Positions 47,151 through 54,609 of a DNA stretch of 64,000 nt are shown piece by piece. Source of the DNA: Pseudomonas ceruminis (lineage in GTDB: Bacteria > Pseudomonadota > Gammaproteobacteria > Pseudomonadales > Pseudomonadaceae); NCBI RefSeq assembly GCF_021602025.1, contig NZ_BQHW01000014.1:88203-152202 (forward strand), in the 5' to 3' direction. The notes under the pieces were generated by a model. It did no database searches. It worked only from the letters and a program-made list of their open reading frames with translations, and was not told the origin of the DNA. The position numbers were made by a program, and so were the translations under genes. Positions within the stretch are counted from its first letter, which is position 1, and each line of letters starts with the position of its first letter.

Positions 47151-49756
47151 GCGTCTCGGTCAACAAGGTTCGTGGATGGAGTGGTTCGTGGCGTACGGGG
47201 CATGTAGCTACCCAGCCAGCACGCTAGGTGGCACACGGGCTGCAGCCGTTCGCGGAGCCAACCTGGGGTGTGTTCGATCAAACGCCGGTAGCCTACGCCG
47301 CCCAGCTTGAGTACGCCGACCAGGCTGCTAAGCGGGCGATCGACTTCGTGCTTGTCCTGCCAACCCAGCCACGCATCGGCCCGGGCGAAGGTGCAGTGCA
47401 CCAGATCAATCCGCTGTTGCTGGCTGAGGCTATCGAAGGTCAAGCCCACATGCTGGCCGACGCTACGGGTCACCCGTGCAGCAAAGGCAAACTCGCGCTG
47501 GCCGCGGCTCAGCAGCAGCCGCACCCGCTCCCCAGGTCGGGGGGCAGTGACCTCACCCAACTGCAAGCCGATACCTCCATCGGAGTAATCGACCAGCGTG
47601 CAGGGGTAGCCGTGGCCACTTTCCAGCAGCAGGGCGACCGGCAGATGCATCTGCACGCGGTGAGCGCGACGAACCTGACGCACTTCGGCCGCGACCGCGC
47701 AGGCGGCGCCGAGGATCAGCAGGTTATAGATCACCCACAGCGAACTGACGATCACTGTGCCTATCTCAGCTACCGGCCCGTAAATCAGTCGCCAAACAGC
47801 AAAACCCAGGCCAACCACGTTCAGCCCGGCGAGGAACAGATATGGCTGGGCGATTCGCCAATCGAACTGCCCTTGCTCCATCAGCCCACCCTTGGCAGTG
47901 ACATTGAAGGTCCCTTTCTTTGGCGCGAACAACGCAACCGTGGTGGGCCTGGCGATGTACCAAGCCAGCACGGTCTCGTAGACCTCACCCCAAAACGTCT
48001 GCCGGTATTTGCCCTGCATGCGTGAGTTGGTAAGGCTGGCATGAATCATGTGCGGCAACACGTAGAGCAGAATCATCAACGCGGGTGCGTAGATGATGTA
48101 GGCATGCAGCAACAGGAATGCCAGCGGCGCAGTGAGGAAGATCAACCGGGGTAGGCCAGCGAGGAAGTGCAGCATGGCGTTGGCGTAGCAAACCCGCTGG
48201 AACAAACTGAGCCCGCGACCGAACAGGGGGTTGTCGGTCCGGAAGATTTGCACCATGCCACGCGCCCAGCGAATGCGCTGGCCGATGTGGGCCGACAGGC
48301 TCTCGGTCGCAAGACCTGCTGCCTGGGGGAGGCTCAAGTAGGCCGAGGTCCAGCCCTGGCGGTGCATGCGTAAGGCGGTATGGGCATCCTCGGTCACTGT
48401 CTCGACCGCGAATCCGCCGATGCTTTCCAGCGCGGTGCGCCGTAGCACGGCGCACGAACCGCAGAAAAAGGCAGCGTTCCACATGTCGTTGCCGTCCTGG
48501 ATCAACCCATAGAACAACTCGCCTTCATTGGGGCGGCGGCGGAAAGACCCCAGGTTGCGCTCGAACGGGTCGGGCGAGAAGAAATGATGGGGCGTCTGCA
48601 CCAGTGCCAACTTGGGGTCCTTGAGGAACCAGCCGACCGTCATCTGCAGGAAGGAGCGCACCGGCACGTGGTCGCAGTCGAAAATCGCAATCAGCTCGCT
48701 GTCAGTAACGCCCAGCGCATGATTGAGGTTCCCTGCTTTGGCGTGCTTGTTGTCCGAGCGCACGATGTAGCCCACACCCACTTCGTCGGCGAAGGCGCGA
48801 AACGCCTCGCGCCGACCATCGTCAAGAATGTAGATGCGCAGGCACTCGCGGGGCCAGTCCAGGCCCAGGGCGGCGAGCACAGTGGTGCGCACCACCGACA
48901 GGTCCTCGTTGTAGGTAGGGATCATCAAGTCGACTGTCGGCCAGTGCTTCAGGTTTTCCGGGAGGCTCACCGGTTTGCGTTGCAGCGGCCAGCAGGTCTG
49001 GATGTAGCCAAGGATCAGCACAAACCAGGAATAGGTTTCTGCAACCAGAAGGATCACGCCACAGACCAGGTCGAGTGTATCGTTCCAGTTCAATGTCGAG
49101 GTATAGCGCCACCACAGATAGCGACAGGAAATGATCGTCGACAACACGATCAGCATCAGCGTCGGGAAACGGCCGGGCATGTAGCGCACCAACATCGCGA
49201 TGCCCCACAACAGAAAAATGAACACCAGCTGCGCCAGGTAACCGAACGGTTCGGTCACACAGAGCAATGCCAGAAGGACAGCGCAGCAGGTGAGTACGGT
49301 GTAGAACAGTCGGCGGCCAAAAACGCTCAGACGACGCAAACGCCTGGCGGAATCGCGTTGAAGCTGGCTGTCGCGAAAACGTGCAGGTACCTGGCGCATG
49401 GTTTCTGCCAGCCGAGCTCGAAGCCGTCGCACCCCCTCCCAGGCAGCACCCAATGGGCTTGCCAATGCAGTCCGGACGCCAGGTAGCCAGCCCAGCTTAT
49501 GCTGCTGCCGATCATGCCGCAGCAGCAGCCAAACGCACTGGATCAGCAGGCGCACCGGGTCCCCCAGTGTCGGCCGCTTGCCGACGAACTGCGGGAACAA
49601 CCGCTGGCGGTCGGCCAGTAATGCTTGCCAGGCTGGCGATTCAAGCCGCAGCAACAGGTACGCCAGCCACACGCACAGGGTAAACACCAACGCGACCGGC
49701 TGACGGGCGCCGCGAGCAGTAAAGTGGCCGTAGGCTGAGAGAGGCGTCACGCTCAC
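47147..49756 (-). CDS. bcsA: Cellulose synthase catalytic subunit BcsA
   Basis: An 869-residue GT2 synthase that makes beta-1,4-glucan from UDP-glucose. After an N-terminal extension and several membrane helices come the GT motifs: VDLMIPTYNED, the DxD in IFDCDHVPV (near 356), VTEDAH (near 453) and QRIRWARGM (QxxRW, near 492). The C-terminal c-di-GMP-binding PilZ domain shows RRAHRVQ (near 690) and DYSDGGIGLQLGE. The start is GTG at 49756, overlapping bcsQ by 4 bases. Activation by c-di-GMP follows from the intact PilZ residues. Confidence 0.97.
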   Translation of the reverse strand: MSVTPLSAYGHFTARGARQPVALVFTLCVWLAYLLLRLESPAWQALLADRQRLFPQFVGKRPTLGDPVRLLIQCVWLLLRHDRQQHKLGWLPGVRTALASPLGAAWEGVRRLRARLAETMRQVPARFRDSQLQRDSARRLRRLSVFGRRLFYTVLTCCAVLLALLCVTEPFGYLAQLVFIFLLWGIAMLVRYMPGRFPTLMLIVLSTIISCRYLWWRYTSTLNWNDTLDLVCGVILLVAETYSWFVLILGYIQTCWPLQRKPVSLPENLKHWPTVDLMIPTYNEDLSVVRTTVLAALGLDWPRECLRIYILDDGRREAFRAFADEVGVGYIVRSDNKHAKAGNLNHALGVTDSELIAIFDCDHVPVRSFLQMTVGWFLKDPKLALVQTPHHFFSPDPFERNLGSFRRRPNEGELFYGLIQDGNDMWNAAFFCGSCAVLRRTALESIGGFAVETVTEDAHTALRMHRQGWTSAYLSLPQAAGLATESLSAHIGQRIRWARGMVQIFRTDNPLFGRGLSLFQRVCYANAMLHFLAGLPRLIFLTAPLAFLLLHAYIIYAPALMILLYVLPHMIHASLTNSRMQGKYRQTFWGEVYETVLAWYIARPTTVALFAPKKGTFNVTAKGGLMEQGQFDWRIAQPYLFLAGLNVVGLGFAVWRLIYGPVAEIGTVIVSSLWVIYNLLILGAACAVAAEVRQVRRAHRVQMHLPVALLLESGHGYPCTLVDYSDGGIGLQLGEVTAPRPGERVRLLLSRGQREFAFAARVTRSVGQHVGLTFDSLSQQQRIDLVHCTFARADAWLGWQDKHEVDRPLSSLVGVLKLGGVGYRRLIEHTPGWLRERLQPVCHLACWLGSYMPRTPRTTPSTNLVDRDA

Positions 49757-50469
49757 GCTTGCCGCCTCGCCAGACAGCGCACTGCCAGGCTCTGCACATC
49801 CCGGGATGCCAGGCTCTGCGGCGCGTAATGGCCTACGGGTGCCTTACAGGCAAAGGCCTCGGCAAAGGCTTCGTCACGGTGCACCAGTTGCAGGGGCAAA
49901 CGGTTTCGATACTGGTCACGCCAAACCATCAGCACATCGCCTTGCAAGCTGCTTGCAGGGTCGAAACGGTTGACCAGCATGAGGTCGTAACGCTCCAACT
50001 GCTGACGACCGAGCAGCACATGGCTGGTCATCTCCGCCTCTGCCACCAATATCTGCATATCGGTTTTAAATGCCCGTGTCCTTTCGGCACTGACGGGGTG
50101 AGGAAGGTCGAACAGCAACCAGTCGAAATGCTCGGCCAACGCGGCTTGTCGAGTGCGCCAAATATCAGGGTCGAAGTACCCGCTCAGGTCCTTGATCTGA
50201 CCTTGGGCAACCTCGCCAAAAGGCATCAGACACAGCCCGTCGAGCACTTCATACAGGGGTTCGCCGAACGGCCGTCCTTGCAGTTGCGAACGTGCCCAGC
50301 CGTCACGCTGGTCAAGGGGCAAGTTATAGTGCAGGCCCAGCAGGTTTTCCGGGCACAGGTCGATCAGCAGTACCCGCTCGCCAAGCTCTCGCAAGGCGTA
50401 ACCCAGTGCTGCCACCAATGCGCTGCGTCCCAGCCCACCGCGCAAACCATGCAATGCCAGGGTGATCAT
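49753..50469 (-). CDS. bcsQ: Cellulose biosynthesis protein BcsQ (ParA/MinD-like ATPase)
   Basis: A 238-residue MinD/ParA-type ATPase. It starts MITLALHGLRGGLGRSALVAALG; the deviant Walker A reads GLRGGLGRSAL, with Arg where Lys is usual, so ATP binding may differ from classical MinD. DWLLFDLPHPVS is Walker B-like. BcsQ is needed for polar placement and assembly of the cellulose complex in E. coli. It overlaps bcsR and bcsA by 4 bases each. Confidence 0.9.
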   Translation of the reverse strand: MITLALHGLRGGLGRSALVAALGYALRELGERVLLIDLCPENLLGLHYNLPLDQRDGWARSQLQGRPFGEPLYEVLDGLCLMPFGEVAQGQIKDLSGYFDPDIWRTRQAALAEHFDWLLFDLPHPVSAERTRAFKTDMQILVAEAEMTSHVLLGRQQLERYDLMLVNRFDPASSLQGDVLMVWRDQYRNRLPLQLVHRDEAFAEAFACKAPVGHYAPQSLASRDVQSLAVRCLARRQA

Positions 50470-50684
50470 GGGGTGACTGCCTCCGGCAGTACTACCCGAT
50501 CCGCAGCGGCTTTCTCGGCCCGTGCCCTGTAACTTTCACCCAGCAACGGCCAGCGCTGCAATGCCTGCTGCACGCCGACCATCATGGAGATGTCCTGATA
50601 GCTCAGGGCAGGCAGGGCCAGGTGCTGACGAAGCTGGGCGATATCGTCACTGCGATCGGAGGGGTCAGCCTTGCCAGCCATCAT
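50466..50684 (-). CDS. bcsR: BcsR, small regulator of the cellulose secretion complex
   Basis: A 72-residue protein with the BcsR pattern LRQHLALPALSYQDISM...LQRWPLLGES, matching the E. coli YhjR segment LPDIDYADIS...LKRWPLL. BcsR partners BcsQ in the Bcs macrocomplex. The ATG at 50684 overlaps the bcsG stop (ATGA) and has AAGGAG just upstream; an adjacent ATG at 50681 is also possible. Confidence 0.82.
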   Translation of the reverse strand: MMAGKADPSDRSDDIAQLRQHLALPALSYQDISMMVGVQQALQRWPLLGESYRARAEKAAADRVVLPEAVTP

Positions 50685-52291
50685 GGGCTCTCCTTGGGAA
50701 CAGGCTGCCAATTCGGCTGCCCTTGCAGACGCATGTAGGTGCGCCCTTGATAGTCGAGGACCTGGGCACCAGAGGTTTCCGAAACACGCTCGGTGGTCGG
50801 CAGGTCGGTAAGCAGGCTGGGCAGGTCGAGCGTCTGCCCGGCACCCAGGCCGGCGTAAACGCGCGATACCAACTCGGACAAGGCCAGGAAGCTGGTGGGT
50901 GAGGTCACTCTCAACGGCTCGCTGCGTACATGCTGGCCCATGCCAATGAACTTCAGGCCGACCGGTACATGAGTAATGGACGGTGTCGGGATTTCGCGCA
51001 TGCCGGACAACTGCATTCGGTCACCGTGCAAGGCCGCGCCATGTTCAGGAACGATGGCCACCACCACGCGACGGCCACTGCCCTCGAGGTCGTCCAAAAA
51101 CTTGCCCAGGTCGGCGAAAAGGCGGTTGGCCCGCGTGGCGTAATCGGCCGCGCGCGTGCCGCCGTCGGCGGTCACGACGCGGTTACCATCATGGAGGCTG
51201 ATCGTGTTGTAAAACAGCGAGACATGCTGAGCTGCCAGGTTTTTGCGCTGGCCCCACCAGCCACGTAACACATCCAGATCCCCGGCGATTGGCGAGCCAT
51301 CGAAACTGACCAGCGCCCTGGGGAAGTCGCTGGCACTGAGGCCAGGCTGAGGCATGTGCTGGCTGGTAATGTCGCCAATGAAGTTGTCGAACCGCCCGCT
51401 ATGGTTTAGCAAGGTCTGGCTTTGGAAGCCGAGCTTGTCCAGGTTCTGGAACAGCAGGCACTGCTCGGGAGCCGGCTGGTACAGACCGGAATGAGACGAT
51501 TGGCCACAGCTGGCCCTGAGCACGCGTATTGCGGCAGGCCCGCTGTAAGACGTGGCGGAGTTGAACTGATCGAAAACCACGTCCATGCGTGAGAACAGCG
51601 CATTATCGTGCATGCCAACAGCCGATAGATCATCCCAGGCCAAGGAACACACGTTGATGATCAACAGGTCGAAGGGCTGCTCGTCTGGTTTGACTACAGG
51701 GAACGAGGTCACTCGCTGACGCTCGCTGGCGAAGAAGCGCTCGAGCCAGGCATTGAGGGTCGCATTGTCGGCTACCGCAGCGGTAGACGCCGTGGCGGCA
51801 ACGCCGCCCACGGCCTGCTGGCCGCCGGGGGCGCTCAGCGACGGTAGCCCACCGAGTGTAAGCCATGCTAGCCCCACCAGGCTGAGCGTGCTCAGACGCA
51901 GCCAGTGACGCAAGAACAGGTAGCCCACTAGCAGCAGCACGAGGGCTCCCATCAGGTTCCAGTTGACGAACCTGGCCATCAGCTCCAGCAGGTAATGCCA
52001 CGAAAAATCGAACACACCTGGTTGTTCCAGCAGGCGACGGAACGGGGGTAGCCAAGTGTCGTGATAGAACAACGCGACGCCCAGCGGCACCGCCACGACC
52101 TGACGAACAATTCGCACCCACCTCAAAGGCAAGGGCACTAACAGAAATGCTGCGAACAACAGATTCGGCAAAGCCTGAAAATCAAGCGTGCCGATGGCCA
52201 CCAAAAGAAATTTGGCCAGGAAGTAGAGGTTCCACGCACCCAGGCCGCGCCAAGCCGCTGCCCCAGGTACGGTATGGGTCAAACTAGTCAT
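50681..52291 (-). CDS. bcsG: Cellulose phosphoethanolamine transferase BcsG
   Basis: A 536-residue inner-membrane enzyme. Five N-terminal hydrophobic helices (residues ~15-155) precede a periplasmic alkaline-phosphatase-fold domain. The catalytic-serine region is FNSATSYSGPAAIRVLRASCGQ, almost identical to E. coli BcsG, and the metal-binding histidine is in AIVPEHGAALHGD. It adds phosphoethanolamine from phospholipid to the glucan, so this operon can make pEtN-cellulose. It overlaps bcsF by 8 bases. Confidence 0.93.
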   Translation of the reverse strand: MTSLTHTVPGAAAWRGLGAWNLYFLAKFLLVAIGTLDFQALPNLLFAAFLLVPLPLRWVRIVRQVVAVPLGVALFYHDTWLPPFRRLLEQPGVFDFSWHYLLELMARFVNWNLMGALVLLLVGYLFLRHWLRLSTLSLVGLAWLTLGGLPSLSAPGGQQAVGGVAATASTAAVADNATLNAWLERFFASERQRVTSFPVVKPDEQPFDLLIINVCSLAWDDLSAVGMHDNALFSRMDVVFDQFNSATSYSGPAAIRVLRASCGQSSHSGLYQPAPEQCLLFQNLDKLGFQSQTLLNHSGRFDNFIGDITSQHMPQPGLSASDFPRALVSFDGSPIAGDLDVLRGWWGQRKNLAAQHVSLFYNTISLHDGNRVVTADGGTRAADYATRANRLFADLGKFLDDLEGSGRRVVVAIVPEHGAALHGDRMQLSGMREIPTPSITHVPVGLKFIGMGQHVRSEPLRVTSPTSFLALSELVSRVYAGLGAGQTLDLPSLLTDLPTTERVSETSGAQVLDYQGRTYMRLQGQPNWQPVPKESP

Positions 52292-52469
52292 GATCGGGAC
52301 TCTGACGCACTACACGGCGGCGTACGCCAACCGGCTTCAGGTAACGGGGCCGCAGACGGCGGCTGAGCCAACCCAACACCACGGCTCGTGCACGTATCAC
52401 GAATAGAACCAGCATCAAGGTGACCAGCGCACTGATCCCGATCACCTGCAGCAGTTGTTCGAAGTTCAT
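52284..52469 (-). CDS. bcsF: BcsF, small membrane anchor for BcsE
   Basis: A 61-residue single-pass protein: MNFEQLLQVIGISALVTLMLVLFVIRAR forms the membrane helix, followed by a strongly basic tail. E. coli BcsF anchors BcsE to the inner membrane. It overlaps bcsE by 4 bases and bcsG by 8 bases, consistent with the bcsEFG order. Confidence 0.88.
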   Translation of the reverse strand: MNFEQLLQVIGISALVTLMLVLFVIRARAVVLGWLSRRLRPRYLKPVGVRRRVVRQSPDHD

Positions 52470-53968
52470 ACCGCTCCCTCAAGGCGCAGCCTGATCTGAC
52501 GTGGAGTCAGCACCGGCCTCTTCTGCGCCGACGGCAGCGCAACTGAATCCGCGAGTGGTAGCTGCGGTTTAGTGGCGTCGAGGAAGGCAGGGGTTGCCAA
52601 GCTGTCGAGGCTTACCAGCACATCCTGGCTGATAAACAGCTCTTTCCAGGACAACTGGAATATATGGTCCAGCGCCTGTTCGACACCTTCGGAACGACAA
52701 GCGAACAGGAACAGGAACAGCACTTCACCGACCACACAGGCGATATCACCATCGCGGCGGAACATTGTGCGTGAACACGCCTGCAGCGGGCTCAGGCCAG
52801 GCGCAGGGCGCAGTACCAGCAACTGGTGCACGATTTCACCGTTTCGATGACCGTGCCACATCTGTTGGACGGCCTCTGCAAAGGCGCGCGGGGCGACCAG
52901 GCCACAAATAGGTAACGGTCGAAGGCGCGCGAGCAAGGCATCAAAATCGGCCGGCAGATGTCGACGCCAGACATAGCCCTGGATGCTGTCGACCATGGTC
53001 AGAAATCGCGAAAGGCTCGCGCCGAATGGCACGATTTGGCTGGCACCGCATGCCAGCAGCAACTGCTCGTCCTGATAGCGGAGGGTGGGGGCCACTTCAC
53101 GCACCACCAGCTTGAGTGCATTACCACGCAGTTGTCGCAAGGTGTGAAGCTGCAGGGCCAGCACATCAAGACGCTGCCCACCGTCCATGGCAAAAATCAC
53201 AGTTGCCGAGACAGCCCGGCTCGCCTTGGCCCCTAACTCGCTGATGCTGTCGAACACCTGCCAATGCTCGGACAGTGCTGGCGCCCCTTCAAGCACTTGG
53301 CTCTGTGCCAGGCATTCCAACTCATCACCGCCCGCATCGGTCAACGGCACAGCACGACCGGCAAATACCAAGCCATCAGCGTGGCGCGCCAGTTCGAAAT
53401 CCTGTGGGCCGGCTACGCCCAGCCTGTTGCTCCAGAAATGTTGCAGATAGCGGACGCTGCCCTGCCCACGGTAAAGCTGGGCGAGCCCGTCGATAGACTG
53501 ATTGAATGCTCGGAGACGCTCGACCAGCGAAGCACTCTGCCCCTCACTGATGACCACGATCAGCGCACCGGCAGCCAGTGCCGCTTGGCGCAGGGTTTGA
53601 CACCAGTGCTCGACCTTGCCGCTTTCCCAGGCAGACGTCGGCACGAGCGCCATCAGCACGCGGCCAGGCAGGTCTATGCGAGGCAGATCATGCATGAGGT
53701 GCAGGACGGCTCGCGTGTCACTTTCGTACAGTGCCAGTTCGACCGGGCCGCAATTCGAATCCAGCCCACCAAGCGTCTCACGCAACGCGCGCGCATCGCC
53801 CAGCAACGCCGCCCGGGTTTGTTCAGGCATGCTGGCGATCAATTGACGGCAGAGTGTAGAGGCGTTTTCTGTGGTGTCACAGGCCAACCAATACAGGCCT
53901 TGCTCATGAAACTGGCTATGCTCGGCACTCAAACCGGGAATAGCCAACAACGGAATACTTTTCGTCAA
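52466..53968 (-). CDS. bcsE: BcsE, c-di-GMP-binding cellulose regulator (GIL domain)
   Basis: A ~500-residue BcsE homologue. Blocks close to E. coli BcsE are VLEGAPALSEHWQVF, LHTLRQLRGNALKLVVRE, LLLACGASQIVPFGASLSRFL and the c-di-GMP motif MFRRDGDIACV in the GIL domain. BcsE binds c-di-GMP and helps stabilise the cellulose secretion complex with BcsF and BcsG. The start is uncertain: TTG at 53968 aligns with the E. coli N-terminus, while the frame stays open to 54118 through AT-rich, promoter-like sequence. It is the first gene of the bcs operon. Confidence 0.85.
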   Translation of the reverse strand: MTKSIPLLAIPGLSAEHSQFHEQGLYWLACDTTENASTLCRQLIASMPEQTRAALLGDARALRETLGGLDSNCGPVELALYESDTRAVLHLMHDLPRIDLPGRVLMALVPTSAWESGKVEHWCQTLRQAALAAGALIVVISEGQSASLVERLRAFNQSIDGLAQLYRGQGSVRYLQHFWSNRLGVAGPQDFELARHADGLVFAGRAVPLTDAGGDELECLAQSQVLEGAPALSEHWQVFDSISELGAKASRAVSATVIFAMDGGQRLDVLALQLHTLRQLRGNALKLVVREVAPTLRYQDEQLLLACGASQIVPFGASLSRFLTMVDSIQGYVWRRHLPADFDALLARLRPLPICGLVAPRAFAEAVQQMWHGHRNGEIVHQLLVLRPAPGLSPLQACSRTMFRRDGDIACVVGEVLFLFLFACRSEGVEQALDHIFQLSWKELFISQDVLVSLDSLATPAFLDATKPQLPLADSVALPSAQKRPVLTPRQIRLRLEGAV

Positions 53969-54031
53969 AACGATGACTCTGAATTCGATATCGAAGCTGA
54001 TTCTTGGCGAGAGGGCCTTGCACGCAGGGAA

Positions 54032-54064
54032 GACTTTTTTGACGTGCCTTGGCGTCAAAAAGTC
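54032..54064. promoter_or_regulatory. Inverted repeat upstream of the bcs operon
   Basis: GACTTTTTTGACG and CGTCAAAAAGTC form a 12-base-pair dyad with one bulged T and an 8-base centre, 64 bases upstream of the proposed bcsE start. A further TTGACG lies at about 54096-54101. The gap 53969-54257 is AT-rich and probably holds the bcs promoter. The binding factor is unknown; the repeat does not fit the FleQ consensus as I know it. If bcsE starts further upstream, the repeat would be coding. Confidence 0.5.
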
Positions 54065-54257
54065 GACTAGCACAGTCGCGCATTGATATAAATCGTCAAT
54101 TCTACAGCACCAAGGCAAAATAGTGTCAAGATGATGGTTTCACCGCTTGTCGCAAATCCCTCCCGGCGCGACTGGCAGGCGCAACAGCGCAACAGCGCAA
54201 CATTGCCTATGCTGGCCTGAGCCGGCAATCAATGGCCAGGTGAGGAGGATGGATGCC

Positions 54258-54596
54258 ATGTTCTACGTGCAACGCGACAACAAGGGGCAACTGCAGCGGG
54301 TGGAAGCTGCACCCTACGCCGAATACACGCAAATCCTGCCGGACGACCATGCAGACATCCAGGCATGGTTTGCTGACGACGTGGTCGAGACCAGCCTGCA
54401 GCAACTCAAGCAGAGCGACCTGGACATGATCCGGGTGCTTGAAGACGTGATCGAGGTGCTCACCGCCAAAGGCGTGTTCAGCATCACCGACCTGCCGCCA
54501 GGGGCTCAGGCCAAGTTGCTCAGCCGCTCCACCGCACGTAAGGCACTGGGCAGCTTGAACAACCTGATCGGCGAAGAAGATGGCGGATTGATCTGA
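54258..54596 (+). CDS. Small conserved Pseudomonas protein (tryptophan synthase beta-like by annotation custom)
   Basis: A 112-residue acidic protein beginning MFYVQRDNKGQLQRVEAAPYAEYTQ and containing LKQSDLDMIRVLEDVIEVLTAKGVFSITDLPPGAQAKLL. Homologues next to lapD in pseudomonads are often labelled tryptophan synthase subunit beta-like, but there is no PLP-binding site and the name is misleading. GAGGAGG lies 9 bases before ATG 54258; the in-frame ATG at 54249 directly abuts that site. It converges on lapD with a 13-base gap. Function unknown. Confidence 0.75.
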   Translation: MFYVQRDNKGQLQRVEAAPYAEYTQILPDDHADIQAWFADDVVETSLQQLKQSDLDMIRVLEDVIEVLTAKGVFSITDLPPGAQAKLLSRSTARKALGSLNNLIGEEDGGLI

Positions 54597-54609
54597 CCCA
54601 CTTGCGCGG

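Noticed and set aside
54096-54118. A TTG start near 54118 that would extend BcsE by 50 residues
   Set aside because: The added residues run through AT-rich promoter-like sequence and do not align with the E. coli BcsE start as I recall it; TTG at 53968 fits better, though not proven.
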